A stretch of 64,000 nt of DNA, from assembly GCF_014201735.1 (NCBI RefSeq), contig NZ_JACHFE010000003.1, positions 248,001 to 312,000 of the forward strand. The letters run 5' to 3'. Origin of the DNA: Marinobacter oulmenensis (GTDB lineage: Bacteria > Pseudomonadota > Gammaproteobacteria > Pseudomonadales > Oleiphilaceae). The notes beneath the pieces were generated by a model, which worked only from the letters and a program-made list of their open reading frames with translations, was not told the DNA's origin and did no database searches. The translations under genes were made by a program, and so were the position numbers. Positions 1-8,906 of this stretch are shown in pieces; positions within the stretch are counted from its first letter, which is position 1, and each line of letters begins with the position of its first letter.

Positions 1-264
1 GCGCATCTTGCTCACGTAATAGGTGGAAGGCACCGCCAGGTCATAGGCGGCACTGTCGTCCAGCAGTTTGAGCTTGGCGTACATGGCCTCGTTGGAGTCA
101 TAGGTGGTATAGACCACCTCGATACCGGTTTCCTCCTGGAAGCGGGTCAGCACTTCCTGGGGCATGTATTCAGACCAGTTGTAAAGATTCAGGACCTGGG
201 GTTCCTCGGAACTGCAGCCCGTCAGACCTACCGCCAGCAGGCTGGCCAGTGCGAGTTTCTTCAT
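1..264 (-). CDS. potD: Polyamine ABC transporter substrate-binding lipoprotein, PotD/PotF-like (3' part beyond window)
   Basis: Only the N-terminal 88 codons lie in the window; the gene runs off the left edge. The start is an ATG at 264 whose ATGA overlaps the stop of the upstream permease gene, which fixes the start. Residues 1-17 form a lipoprotein signal ending in the lipobox LTGC, so the mature protein should be anchored in the periplasm. The following stretch (LNLYNWSEYMPQEVL, then a DSNEAMYAKL segment) is typical of PotD/PotF spermidine/putrescine binding proteins, which deliver polyamines to the PotBC permease. It is the last gene of the leftward potA-B-C-D operon. Spermidine versus putrescine specificity cannot be judged because the ligand-binding residues are mostly missing. 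Confidence 0.85.
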   Translation of the reverse strand, partial: MKKLALASLLAVGLTGCSSEEPQVLNLYNWSEYMPQEVLTRFQEETGIEVVYTTYDSNEAMYAKLKLLDDSAAYDLAVPSTYYVSKMR

Positions 265-1031
265 CGTTTGCTCCTTGACAGTATCCATTGCGACAACATC
301 AGCATGACCAGTGAAAACACCAGCAACAGTGTGCCCAGGGCGTTCACCTCGGGCTTGAGACCCACCCGCACCATGGAATAGATGCGCAGGGGCAGGATTT
401 CATAACTGGGGCCACTGACGAAGGTGCTCACGACCACATCGTCCAGTGACAGTGTAAACCCCAGCAGCCAGCCCGCCAGCAGGGCCGGCATGATGACCGG
501 AATCAGTACCGTCCGGGTCATGGTGAAGTCCGACGCGCCCAGATCCCGCGCGGCTTCCGGCAGGCGTTCATCAAAGCCGCTGAGCCGGGCCATGACGGTG
601 ATAACCACGAACGGCAGGCAGAAGGTGACATGGGCCAGCAGCAGCGACACATAGCCCAGCTGGATACCCACCAGCAGAAACAGCGCCAGCAGCGAGATGG
701 CCAGGACAATTTCTGGGGACATCATCACCACGAACAGCATGCCATTGAGCATTTTCTTGCCCCGGAACCGGTACCGGTGCAGTGCCAGCGCTGTCAGCGC
801 GCCGATAACCGTGGACACCGTGGCGGCGGAAAGCGCCAGCCACAGGGAGTTCCACATGGCTTCCACCATGGCGTTGTTATTGAACAGGGACTGATACCAG
901 CGCAGGCTCAGTCCACCCCAGGTGTAACCACTGCGGGAGTCGTTAAAGGAAAACAGCACCAGTATGCCGATAGGCACATACAGCAGCAGATAAACCAGGG
1001 TCAGGTAGGCGCGGGGCAACCAGCGGCTCAT
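261..1031 (-). CDS. potC: Polyamine ABC transporter permease, PotC/PotI-like
   Basis: This 256-residue protein has about six hydrophobic segments and the binding-protein-dependent permease signature near residues 160-185 (EAARDLGASDFTMTRTVLIP), the EAA loop that docks on the ATPase. It starts like PotC/PotI (an N-terminal helix, then FSFNDSRSGYTWGGLSLRWY). It is one half of the heterodimeric inner-membrane channel for polyamines. The start ATG at 1031 overlaps the end of the potB-like gene by 4 bases, and its stop overlaps the start of the binding-protein gene, so the four genes are translationally coupled. The length is normal for the family. Family assignment is firm; whether it belongs to the PotABCD or the PotFGHI type is not settled. 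Confidence 0.88.
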   Translation of the reverse strand: MSRWLPRAYLTLVYLLLYVPIGILVLFSFNDSRSGYTWGGLSLRWYQSLFNNNAMVEAMWNSLWLALSAATVSTVIGALTALALHRYRFRGKKMLNGMLFVVMMSPEIVLAISLLALFLLVGIQLGYVSLLLAHVTFCLPFVVITVMARLSGFDERLPEAARDLGASDFTMTRTVLIPVIMPALLAGWLLGFTLSLDDVVVSTFVSGPSYEILPLRIYSMVRVGLKPEVNALGTLLLVFSLVMLMLSQWILSRSKR

Positions 1032-1885
1032 ACACCGTCCTCCCCGATCCGCTGCTTACTCAGTTTGTGGGCAAACATCAGAAACGCCATGGTGATCGTC
1101 AGGACAATGCTGGCCGCCGCGCCGAATGGCCAGTTGCGGGCATCCAGGAACTGGTTCTTGATCACATTGCCCACCAACAGATTGCGCGAGCCGCCGAGAA
1201 TATCCGGCACGAAAAACAGGCCCATGGCCGGCAGCAGCACCAGCATGACACCGGCCAGAACCCCGGGCAGGGTCAATGGCACAATGACATGGAAAAAGGT
1301 GGCCACCCTGCCTGCGCCCAGATCATGGGAGGCCAGCAGCAGTTCCTGGCGCAGGTCGTCGAATACCGAATACAGTGGCAGGATCATGAACGGCAGCAGC
1401 AGGTACACCAGCCCGATAACCACCGCACCCTCGGTGTAGAGCATCTTCAGTGGCTCATCAATCCAGCCAAGGCCGAGCAGGGCGCTGTTCAGAAGGCCAT
1501 TGGTCGCCAGCAGGAGTTTGAGCGCGTACGTCCGCACCAGGGAATTGGTCCAGAACGGTACGATCAGCAGGAAAATGAGCAGCAACTGACGACGGCCGGG
1601 CACCCTGGACAGCGCCCAGGCGAACGGATAGCCGATCAACAGGCACACCAGGGTGGTCATCGCCGCCATGTACAGGGAGTGCAGGAAGACCTCCAGGTAC
1701 AGCGGATCGAACAGCTGGCGATAGGCGTCCAGGTTCAGCGGCAGGGATATGAACGAGACCGGATCCCGTGTGGCCACACTGGCTCCCACCACCAGCAGGT
1801 TCGGCGCCAGAACCAGAAACAGCAGCCAGCCCCAGACCAGAACCAGCACCGCCGTGCGAAACGGCTGCTGCATCAGACTACGCAT
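1028..1885 (-). CDS. potB: Polyamine ABC transporter permease, PotB/PotH-like
   Basis: This 285-residue inner-membrane permease is the partner of the downstream PotC-like subunit. It contains about six transmembrane segments and the EAA-type loop ([20 protein letters not shown]) that contacts the ATPase. The reading frame stays open upstream to 1945, but the ATG at 1885 is preferred. It gives an N-terminus [14 protein letters not shown] that matches the family, whereas the longer version begins with a basic, low-complexity stretch lying over the end of potA. With this start the gene overlaps the potA stop by 8 bases. The operon order potA-B-C-D and these overlaps support a single transporter complex. 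Confidence 0.86.
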   Translation of the reverse strand: MRSLMQQPFRTAVLVLVWGWLLFLVLAPNLLVVGASVATRDPVSFISLPLNLDAYRQLFDPLYLEVFLHSLYMAAMTTLVCLLIGYPFAWALSRVPGRRQLLLIFLLIVPFWTNSLVRTYALKLLLATNGLLNSALLGLGWIDEPLKMLYTEGAVVIGLVYLLLPFMILPLYSVFDDLRQELLLASHDLGAGRVATFFHVIVPLTLPGVLAGVMLVLLPAMGLFFVPDILGGSRNLLVGNVIKNQFLDARNWPFGAAASIVLTITMAFLMFAHKLSKQRIGEDGV

Positions 1886-2999
1886 CGGTGACCGCTTCCG
1901 CCTCGGCCGCCGCACTTTCTTCGGGCAGCAGCCATTCCCAGCCATCCACCCAGCTGACCCTCACGGGCTCGCCCAGGCGGTAATCAAAGGTGGGATCGTC
2001 TTCATCGAAAAATTCCGAGGCCAGCACTTCTGTGCCGTCTTCCAGGTGAATCACCGAGTCCAGGGTACTGCCTTTGTAATTGCGTTCGACCACCCGGCCC
2101 GGCAGGCCCTCGGTGTCATCCGGCGCCAGCACCCGGATGTCCTCCGGGCGCAGCAGGACATGCAGGGACTGGCCGTCGACAACCGCAAAATCCGGGCGCC
2201 GGAAGGTGCGCTTGAGCCCGAGCACATCCACGGTGATGCTGTCCCCGGCGTCGGCGGCTTCCACACGCCCCGGGAAGAAATTGGTTTCCCCCACGAACCG
2301 GGCGGTGAACAGATTGGCCGGGCGCTCATAGACTTCCCGGGGGGTTCCCAGTTGCTGCACCACCCCATCCTTGAACACCACCACCCGGTCCGACATGGAC
2401 AGGGCTTCTTCCTGGTCGTGGGTGACAAAGACAAAGGTGATGCCCAGTTCCCGCTGAAGCCGCTTGAGTTCCACCTGCATGGTCCGGCGCAGCTTGAAAT
2501 CCAGCGCCGAGAGGGGTTCGTCCAGCAACAGCATTTTCGGCCGTTTGACCACAGCCCGGGCGATAGCCACCCGCTGCTGCTGCCCGCCGGAAAGCTGATG
2601 CGGCTTGCGTGCCACGTAGTCCTGCAGTTGGACCATGGCCAACGCCTCTTCCACCCGCTGCCGGATCTCGTCCTTCGGACGCTTTTCCATTTTCAGGCCA
2701 TAGGCGACATTATCGAACACCGACATGTGGGGAAACAGGGCGTAATGCTGGAAAACGGTATTCAGTGGCCGATTCTCCGGCGCTACATCGATCAGTTCTT
2801 CACCCGCCAGGGAAATGCTGCCCGCATCCGGGTGTTCAAACCCGGCCATCAGACGCAACAAGGTGGTCTTGCCGCATCCGGAGGGACCCAGGAGGGTAAT
2901 GAATTCACCATCGGCGATGTCCAGATCCAGTGAATCCAGAACCGTTTTGCCGTCGAATTGCTTGGTGAGATTTCTCAGAGATAGCAGTGTCTTTTTCAT
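1878..2999 (-). CDS. potA: Polyamine ABC transporter ATP-binding protein, PotA/PotG-like
   Basis: This 373-residue ATPase energises polyamine import. The Walker A motif GPSGCGKTT is near residue 40, the signature LSGGQQQR near 136, Walker [12 protein letters not shown] near 157, and the switch histidine lies in VTHDQEEAL near 191. The C-terminal third is a TOBE-type regulatory domain, as in PotA and other CUT1-like ATPases. The open frame extends to 3071, but the ATG at 2999 ([17 protein letters not shown]) is the natural start and lies just downstream of a terminator for the preceding dctP-like gene. It is the first gene of the leftward operon. A promoter must lie in about 50 bases between the terminator and this start; I cannot pick a clear one. 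Confidence 0.9.
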   Translation of the reverse strand: MKKTLLSLRNLTKQFDGKTVLDSLDLDIADGEFITLLGPSGCGKTTLLRLMAGFEHPDAGSISLAGEELIDVAPENRPLNTVFQHYALFPHMSVFDNVAYGLKMEKRPKDEIRQRVEEALAMVQLQDYVARKPHQLSGGQQQRVAIARAVVKRPKMLLLDEPLSALDFKLRRTMQVELKRLQRELGITFVFVTHDQEEALSMSDRVVVFKDGVVQQLGTPREVYERPANLFTARFVGETNFFPGRVEAADAGDSITVDVLGLKRTFRRPDFAVVDGQSLHVLLRPEDIRVLAPDDTEGLPGRVVERNYKGSTLDSVIHLEDGTEVLASEFFDEDDPTFDYRLGEPVRVSWVDGWEWLLPEESAAAEAEAVTDA

Positions 3000-3050
3000 C
3001 GGCCCTGCCCAAGATGTGAACCGCTTATTTTTCCAGAAACGGAAACGAAC

Positions 3051-3090
3051 AAAAAGGGGCGTCCGGGACATTTCGGCCCCGGACGCCCCT
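3051..3090 (-). terminator. Rho-independent terminator after the dctP-like gene
   Basis: A 13-bp perfect stem (3055-3067 paired with 3078-3090, arm AGGGGCGTCCGGG) with a 10-base loop is followed on the minus strand by a run of T. It lies 30 bases beyond the stop of the TRAP binding-protein gene and before potA, so it separates the two leftward transcription units. The plus-strand side also carries a short T run, so it could act in both directions. Confidence 0.85.
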
Positions 3091-3120
3091 GTTTTTCAGA
3101 CGATCAGCCCTGAAACGGGG

Positions 3121-4191
3121 TTAATCCCCTGCCACACTGTTCAGATAGGCCTTATCGGAGATATTGGTCCACTGGCGTACCTGTTTCAGGTAATCATGCT
3201 GGGACTTGATGATTTTAGCCGCCATCGGATCGTTTTCCGCCGCTTCCCTCAACAGACGATTGGTGGTTTCGCGAAGTGCCTCAATGACTTCCGGCGGGAA
3301 CACCTTGTGGGTCACGTTCGGATAGTTTTCTTTCATCCGGTCCCAGGCAACCCCGCTCTCGTGCATGCTCTGGATGTACATGTCATAGGCGGCGGTGCGC
3401 ATGGCCACGCGCAGGATCTCCTGCAGGTCAACGGGCAGCTCATTCCAGGTATCCTGGTTCACCAGGAACTGCACCTCGGCGTTGGGTTCCTGCCAGCCGG
3501 AATAATAGTAGTCAGCCACCTGATGGAAGCCCATCGGGAAGTCCAGGGCCGGACCAACCCACTCCACCGCGTCCACGGTGCCACGCTCCAGGGAGCTATA
3601 GAGTTCGCCCGGTGGAATATTGGTGACGGCCACGCCCAGCTCAGACATTACCTCGCCGGCGAAGCCGGGTGTACGCATTTTCAGGCCCTTGAGGTCTTCC
3701 AGGGAGTTGATTTCCTCACGGAACCAGCCGCCCATCTGGTTACCGGTGTTGCCGCCCGGGAAAGACAGCAGCCCGTAGGGCTCATAGACCTCCTGCATCA
3801 GCTCCATGCCACCACCGTGATAGAACCACGCGTACATCTCCGGCGCGATCATGCCGAAAGGAATGGTGGTGAAATACATGGCGTTGGGGATGGTGCCCTT
3901 GTAGTAATACGACGCGGTATGGCCCAGATCGTACTGGCCATGACGGACCAGATCGAAAATACCAAACGGGGCCTTGTGCTTGTTGGACGGATCAATGCGG
4001 ATGCGCAGCCGGCCATCGGACATCTTCTCCGCCAGTTCGGCAAAGTGCTCGGTGGTTTCTCCCAGAATGGGTGAATTCGGGCCCCAGGTCTGGGCCAGTC
4101 GCAGGGTATGGGTTTCCTGGGCGACAGCGGAAAAACTGAAAACAGTGACAGTCGCGGCAACCGCGGCAAGAAGGGTGTTTCGAAGGCTCAT
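3121..4191 (-). CDS. Orphan TRAP-type substrate-binding protein, DctP family
   Basis: This 356-residue periplasmic protein has a Sec signal peptide (about residues 1-24, ending AVAQ). The mature sequence has the DctP fold, with HTLRLAQTWGPNSPILGE at its start and the central LKGLKMRTPGFAGEVMSELG segment that carries the conserved ligand-carboxylate arginine. TRAP systems import organic or keto acids using a binding protein plus DctQ/DctM membrane subunits. No DctQ or DctM gene is next to it: downstream is a terminator and then potA, upstream is a chemoreceptor gene. It may serve a TRAP permease encoded elsewhere or act with the chemoreceptor. The aromatic-rich pocket region and the presence of GGG loops suggest an alpha-keto acid or similar ligand, but this is only a guess. 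Confidence 0.88.
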   Translation of the reverse strand: MSLRNTLLAAVAATVTVFSFSAVAQETHTLRLAQTWGPNSPILGETTEHFAELAEKMSDGRLRIRIDPSNKHKAPFGIFDLVRHGQYDLGHTASYYYKGTIPNAMYFTTIPFGMIAPEMYAWFYHGGGMELMQEVYEPYGLLSFPGGNTGNQMGGWFREEINSLEDLKGLKMRTPGFAGEVMSELGVAVTNIPPGELYSSLERGTVDAVEWVGPALDFPMGFHQVADYYYSGWQEPNAEVQFLVNQDTWNELPVDLQEILRVAMRTAAYDMYIQSMHESGVAWDRMKENYPNVTHKVFPPEVIEALRETTNRLLREAAENDPMAAKIIKSQHDYLKQVRQWTNISDKAYLNSVAGD

Positions 4192-4254
4192 GGGTCAGGC
4201 TTCCGTTATTGTTGGTTTTCACGTGAAAAAACAAACGGAAACCATGATAACCAG

Positions 4255-4290
4255 ACAGAACGGCCACGCCAATGGGTATGGCCGTTCTGT
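4255..4290 (-). terminator. Inverted repeat after the chemoreceptor gene
   Basis: A 12-bp perfect inverted repeat (ACAGAACGGCCA at 4255-4266, its complement at 4279-4290) with a 12-base loop lies directly after the stop of the chemoreceptor gene and about 64 bases before the dctP-like start. There is no T tract on the minus strand, so it is a weak or Rho-assisted terminator, or an mRNA-stabilising hairpin. Confidence 0.5.
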
Positions 4291-4300
4291 CGACACAGGG

Positions 4301-5974
4301 TCAGACTTTGAACTGCCCCACCAAATCACGAAGGGTCTCGCCAAGCCGAGCCAGCTCTTCACTGGCCTGGTTGGTCTGGGTGACACCTTCATCACTGCGC
4401 TGGGCGGAGTCGACAATCCGGACCACATTCTGGTTGATCTCTTCGGCCACCTGACTCTGCTGCTCCGCGGCTGTCGCGATCTGGGTCACCTGGTCATGGA
4501 TCTGACTCACGGACGTAACGATGGTGTTGAGTGCACTGGTCGCATGGTTGATGCGCTCGACTGTGTCTTCAGAGCTCTTGCGGGAGTGGCTCATCTGCTC
4601 CACCGCCGCACGGGACTCCGAGACAAAACCATCAATCATCTCTCTGATCTGATCAGCAGATTCGGCGGAACGCCTGGCCAACTGGCGCACCTCGTCGGCA
4701 ACCACCGAGAACCCGCGACCATGCTCGCCGGCGCGGGCAGCCTCAATGGCGGCGTTCAGAGCCAGCAGGTTGGTCTGCTCCGTAACCGCGTGAATCACGT
4801 CCAGGACCTGCTGGATGTCATTGGACTTCTCGGCCAGGGCATCAATGCTACGGGCGGTGCTCTCGATTTCCCCGGACAGCTGGGTCACTGAACCCTGAGC
4901 GCTGCTGATGGTTTCGCCGCCCTCACGGGCCATGCGATCCGCGTCCGAAGCCGCACTTTCGACTTCGTTCGAGTTGCCGGAAATCTGCTGGATGGTCGCC
5001 GCCATTTCATTAATGGCCGAGGCAATCTGATCGGTCTCGGAGCCCTGTTCCTGCACCGACTGCCGGGTTTCATTCGCCACACGGCTCAGTTCTTCCGCGG
5101 CCGATGCGACCTGATCGGTGGTGTTTCCGACTTCACGAATGGTGTTCTGGATTTTTACCACAAAATGATTGAACTTGCGGCCCAGGTCGGCCAGTTCATC
5201 GTTGCCATCTTCCGGCAGACGATGGCGCAGGTCACCATCACCATCGGCGATGTCCTGCATCATGTCAGTCACCTTCTTGAGGGGTACGGTCACGGTCCGG
5301 CCGATAACCATGCCAATCAGCACACTGATCACCACCACAACCAGAGTAACCAGAAGAATGAAGCCCATGGCAGCGGTTTTGGCGCTGGAGATTTTCTGTT
5401 CGGCGGCATCCACTACATGCTGGATATCGGTCACATAGACACCGGCCCCGATCATCCAGTCCCAACCGGGGATGAGTGTCGCGTAGGAAACCTTTGGCTC
5501 GACATTACCCGACGCCGGGTTTGCCCATTCGTACTGGTAGAAACCATCCCCGTCTGCAGCCGCAAACAGATCCTTGACCAGCTTGCGGGTCGTTTGCGTG
5601 GTCGTGGGCCCTTCCTTGGAGGGATCCGGCGCATAAGCGAGGTTGTCGATATCACGGTTGTAGGCAAAGACATAGTTGTCTTTGCCAAAGTTGATGGACC
5701 GGATACGGGCCCTTGCCTCTTCCCGGGCCTCCGAGTCAGACAACCCGCTGTTCTTTGCCTCTATAACCACAGAGCGCGCGGTCTCAACCAGATTCTTCAA
5801 CCCCTCCTTTCTGGCCTCGAGCAGACTATGCTCCAGGCGCTTTACCTCAGCCTCGCCATTGTCCTGCATCTGGCTGGCCGTAATCCAGGCAATGACACCG
5901 GCCGTCACCAGCACTGGCAGGAGCACGCCAATCAACAGACGGGTCCGGATCATCAAATTGTTCAAAAAGGGCAT
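4301..5974 (-). CDS. Methyl-accepting chemotaxis protein with sCache_2 sensor
   Basis: This 557-residue transmembrane chemoreceptor has one membrane helix at residues 10-31, a periplasmic single-Cache domain at about 35-190 ([13 protein letters not shown], then [13 protein letters not shown] near its end), and a second helix at about 200-222. A HAMP domain and the cytoplasmic signalling domain follow, with the hairpin tip around [22 protein letters not shown]. It senses small ligands outside the inner membrane and controls CheA. sCache_2 receptors commonly bind small carboxylates. It lies just upstream of an orphan TRAP binding protein on the same strand, so the two may sense or take up related compounds. 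The start ATG at 5974 gives a normal short cytoplasmic N-terminus. Confidence 0.92.
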   Translation of the reverse strand: MPFLNNLMIRTRLLIGVLLPVLVTAGVIAWITASQMQDNGEAEVKRLEHSLLEARKEGLKNLVETARSVVIEAKNSGLSDSEAREEARARIRSINFGKDNYVFAYNRDIDNLAYAPDPSKEGPTTTQTTRKLVKDLFAAADGDGFYQYEWANPASGNVEPKVSYATLIPGWDWMIGAGVYVTDIQHVVDAAEQKISSAKTAAMGFILLVTLVVVVISVLIGMVIGRTVTVPLKKVTDMMQDIADGDGDLRHRLPEDGNDELADLGRKFNHFVVKIQNTIREVGNTTDQVASAAEELSRVANETRQSVQEQGSETDQIASAINEMAATIQQISGNSNEVESAASDADRMAREGGETISSAQGSVTQLSGEIESTARSIDALAEKSNDIQQVLDVIHAVTEQTNLLALNAAIEAARAGEHGRGFSVVADEVRQLARRSAESADQIREMIDGFVSESRAAVEQMSHSRKSSEDTVERINHATSALNTIVTSVSQIHDQVTQIATAAEQQSQVAEEINQNVVRIVDSAQRSDEGVTQTNQASEELARLGETLRDLVGQFKV

Positions 5975-6222
5975 CTTTGGTTCTCTCCAGGTCTGCGTTA
6001 TCGCAGTTAAGCGCTCTCTGTAGCGTGTCGTCTGTTGGAGTGTCTTTTTATCGCGACGGTTACGCTACTCATAGTGTTGCAATGTTGGTCGGCCATGCTT
6101 CTACTGCTTAAAGAAACAACAACTGGCTATAAGGGTATCGGCTGTCATGCCATCGTCTTTAGTCTGTGCCAGACTTCAGAGGGCTCTGAGTTAATCCACG
6201 ATCATCGCCATCAGGGAGTACC

Positions 6223-7584
6223 ATGAAGCACCTGTTTCTCATCCGTCATGCCAAGTCCAGTTGGAAAGATCAGCACCTGAAAGACCGTGAGCGTCCACTC
6301 AACGCCCGGGGAGAGAGCCAGGTGGCCTCTCTGGCCCGGGCCATTGTGCACACCGGCGCCCTGGGGGGACACATATACTGCAGTGAGGCTCTCAGGGCGC
6401 GCAGCACACTCGAAGGCATTATACCTGCGGAATTTCCGGAAAACCGGGTTCATGTCACGGCCGATCTTTATACATTCGACTATACCCGGCTGCTCGACTG
6501 GCTTGAGGCCCTACCTGAAGATGAAGACACCGTGGCCCTGATCGGCCATAACCCGGCCCTGCTGGAACTGGCCCATCACCTGCTCAAGCACCCACCCTCT
6601 GAGCTACCCACCGCCAGCATCCTGTGCATCAGACTGCCGGACAAGCCGTGGCACAAACTGATGACCGGCAAGGGCAAAGGCCGACTCGAGGCCTTTCTGA
6701 CCCCCCGGGATTACAGCTACGAGCAATTCGCCCGAAAACAGAAAAAACGGGCCGCGACATCGGGCAAGGCCCCGGGCGCGGACATCCCCAAATCGCTGGC
6801 ACACCAGGTGAAGCGGATGAAAGAGTTGGAGCCCGGGGTGAGAACGGATCTCGACGCTGAGTTCCTGCACCAGTTCCGTATCGCTACCCGGCGCAGCCGC
6901 GCAGTGGCGGATTCGGTACGCAAGGTCACCGGTGACAGCGCACTGGACTCGCCACTCCGGCAGATCAAACAGCACGCCGGAGCCACCAGCCGCCTGCGCG
7001 ACCTGCATGTCTTCATTCACGACCTGGACGCCCTGTGCGGTGAAAATTTCGAACTGAACGCCGCCCTGGAAACCTGGGCCCAGTCCGAAGCCCGGCGGGA
7101 ACACCTGGTGCTCGTTGAGCATCTGGACAGCAAACGCTATCGTCAATTCCTTCAGGACTGGGAAGATCGTATCCAGGGCAGTGCCTTGCGCAAGCTGGTC
7201 GGCAAACTCGAACCCAAAGACATTGCTCATGTGGTCGAGACGCAGGTTCGTAAATTCAACCGACGCACCGCTGAACTATTGCACGATTCTCCGGATGAGG
7301 ACCTGCACAGCCTTCGCAAACAGCTAAAGCGCATCCGCTATCTCATGGAACTGGATGCCGACAGCTGGCGCGACGCTCTGAAAAGCCTAAAGTTCCGCCA
7401 GGAACTCTACGGTCGTTTCCAGGACCTGCACGTGCAGATAGGCCTGGTCGAACAGTTCCGCCGTGAGGCACCGGGCATTCTGCCCGCGGCAACGGAGGAT
7501 CTGCTGCGCCAGCTGTCACAGGAGAAAAACGAGGTGCGGCGCCAGATACTGTCTCTGGGAGGGCTGAATCTGGCGCAGGGGTAG
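6223..7584 (+). CDS. SixA-type histidine phosphatase fused to a CHAD domain
   Basis: This 453-residue protein has two parts. Residues 1-160 are a SixA-like histidine phosphatase: LIRHAKSSW contains the Arg8-His9 RHG motif, and ALIGHNPALLEL carries the second catalytic histidine. Residues about 185-445 are a CHAD domain, with the conserved-histidine helices HQFRIATRRSRA and LHSLRKQLKRIRYLM. CHAD domains bind polyphosphate; SixA enzymes remove phosphate from phosphohistidine, for example on HPt or PTS proteins. A fused protein may therefore act in polyphosphate or phosphohistidine turnover. It is transcribed alone, with 250 non-coding bases before it. It should be cytoplasmic, as no signal or membrane segment is visible. 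The function is inferred from the domains only. Confidence 0.85.
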   Translation: MKHLFLIRHAKSSWKDQHLKDRERPLNARGESQVASLARAIVHTGALGGHIYCSEALRARSTLEGIIPAEFPENRVHVTADLYTFDYTRLLDWLEALPEDEDTVALIGHNPALLELAHHLLKHPPSELPTASILCIRLPDKPWHKLMTGKGKGRLEAFLTPRDYSYEQFARKQKKRAATSGKAPGADIPKSLAHQVKRMKELEPGVRTDLDAEFLHQFRIATRRSRAVADSVRKVTGDSALDSPLRQIKQHAGATSRLRDLHVFIHDLDALCGENFELNAALETWAQSEARREHLVLVEHLDSKRYRQFLQDWEDRIQGSALRKLVGKLEPKDIAHVVETQVRKFNRRTAELLHDSPDEDLHSLRKQLKRIRYLMELDADSWRDALKSLKFRQELYGRFQDLHVQIGLVEQFRREAPGILPAATEDLLRQLSQEKNEVRRQILSLGGLNLAQG

Positions 7585-7702
7585 GCCGGGTAACACAGGC
7601 GCGTCGGGAGGAAGCAAGGGAAGCGTGTCTCAGGTATCATGCTAACGTTCCAATTGGCCTGACCAATCGTCAACACGCCCCGTTTCACGAGGACCGTTCC
7701 CT

Positions 7703-8434
7703 TTGCTTGAGATTTCCCTGCTCCAGTTGCTTCTGGCCAACCTCGCCATCCTTGCCGGCTCCTGCCTGCAGGGTGTGGCCGGTTACGGCATAGGCACCCT
7801 GTCTGCCCCGCTGCTGTTCCTGATCAGCCCGACTCTGCTGCCGGCGCCACTGGTTCTCAATGCCACACTTCTGACCATTCTGATGCTGCTGCGTAATCGC
7901 GGGGCCCTGCAGATACAGCAAGTGCGGTTTGCCATCGGCGGCGGTGTGGTCGGCATGATCCTGGCTGGCGTGACCCTGGCACTGATCTCCCCCAAGGGGT
8001 TTGAACTGACCTTCGGCATCCTGATTCTGGCCGGTGTTGGCCTGAGTGTAGCCGGCATCAAACCCGGGCTGAACAACACCAGCAGCACCATCGCCGGGGC
8101 GGCCTCCACCTATATGGGAACCATTACGGCGGTGGGCGGTCCACCCATTGCCCTGATTTACCAGAACGAGAAGGGACCGCTGGTCCGGGCCAATATGTCG
8201 GCGTTCTTTCTGGTCGGCAGTTTCTTCAGCCTGATCGCACTGGTGTTCTCAGGGTATCTGGGTAGCCCCGAGCTGATCCTGGCAGCAGCAACCTTTCCGG
8301 GCGTACTGGCCGGGTTCTGGCTGTCCGGACACCTGGTGCACCGTATTCCGTTCGGGCATCTGAGGCCTGTCATTCTGGGCATTGCCGCCGTCGCCGGTGC
8401 GGCCGCGCTGATCCGCGGACTGATGACACTCTAG
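7703..8434 (+). CDS. TSUP-family membrane transporter (TauE/SafE-like)
   Basis: This 243-residue integral membrane protein of the TSUP (TauE/SafE, DUF81) family has about seven to eight hydrophobic helices and the repeated glycine-rich signatures GVAGYGIGTLSAPLL near the N-terminus and MGTITAVGGPPIAL near residue 140. Members export or exchange sulfur-containing or organic anions such as sulfite or sulfoacetate. The start is a TTG at 7703, the only plausible start before the first membrane segment, with GAGGA about 12 bases upstream. It stands between the SixA-CHAD gene and a rhodanese gene on the same strand. A sulfur-related substrate would fit the nearby rhodanese, but the substrate is not shown by the sequence. 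Confidence 0.82.
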   Translation: MLEISLLQLLLANLAILAGSCLQGVAGYGIGTLSAPLLFLISPTLLPAPLVLNATLLTILMLLRNRGALQIQQVRFAIGGGVVGMILAGVTLALISPKGFELTFGILILAGVGLSVAGIKPGLNNTSSTIAGAASTYMGTITAVGGPPIALIYQNEKGPLVRANMSAFFLVGSFFSLIALVFSGYLGSPELILAAATFPGVLAGFWLSGHLVHRIPFGHLRPVILGIAAVAGAAALIRGLMTL

Positions 8435-8510
8435 GGAAGCCCTTGATTAAGGTGACGCCGGCAAAAAAAATGGCGTAACCTGAAAGCAGATAACAGAAGG
8501 AGGCAGCACA

Positions 8511-8891
8511 ATGAAAACCGCGCAGGACCTTGTCCAGGACGCCAAACAGGACATTCGCGAAATCTCCGTTGAGCAGGCTGACGCCGCCATCAAGGACGCC
8601 GACCTCCTGCTCGATGTCCGGGACGCCGACGAGTACCGGACCAGCCACATCCCCGGAGCGGTCAACATCTCCCGTGGCATGCTGGAGTTCAAGTTCAGCA
8701 ACGACCCGTCCCTGGAAAACCGGGACATGGATATTGTGCTCTACTGCAAAACGTCCGGGCGCGCTGCACTCAGCGCCAAAGCGCTCAAGGATATGGGCTA
8801 CCGCAGCGTGCAGTCCATTGCCGGGGGGTTTGATGCCTGGCAGGAAGCGGGCAAGGATGTGGCCAAACCGAAACTGCCGGAGTTCGAATAG
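8511..8891 (+). CDS. Rhodanese-like sulfurtransferase
   Basis: This 126-residue cytoplasmic protein is a single rhodanese domain. LLLDVRDADEYRTSHIPGA is the CH2A-type region, and the active-site loop is YCKTSGRA with Cys79 as the persulfide-carrying residue. A six-residue loop of this kind is normal for thiosulfate or persulfide sulfurtransferases. The start is supported by a strong AGGAGG ribosome binding site. The gene is followed after 15 bases by a diguanylate cyclase gene and preceded by a TSUP transporter gene, so the three may be co-transcribed. The sulfur donor and acceptor are unknown. Confidence 0.88.
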   Translation: MKTAQDLVQDAKQDIREISVEQADAAIKDADLLLDVRDADEYRTSHIPGAVNISRGMLEFKFSNDPSLENRDMDIVLYCKTSGRAALSAKALKDMGYRSVQSIAGGFDAWQEAGKDVAKPKLPEFE

Positions 8892-8906
8892 GCAGCTGAA
8901 AAGCTT

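Noticed and set aside
5975..6060. CGATAA sequences upstream of the chemoreceptor that recall the sigma-28 flagellar -10 element.
   Set aside because: Only 6 of 8 bases match and no -35 TAAA element lies at the right distance.
6035..6226. A 63-codon plus-strand open frame with a hydrophobic start before the SixA-CHAD gene.
   Set aside because: It begins with TTG without a ribosome binding site, has an irregular composition and overlaps the true start; no family is recognisable.
8450..8481. A 10-bp imperfect dyad (AGGTGACGCC with GGCGTAACCT) after the TSUP gene.
   Set aside because: The loop carries the A run and no T tract follows on the plus strand, so it is not a convincing terminator; no other role is supported.
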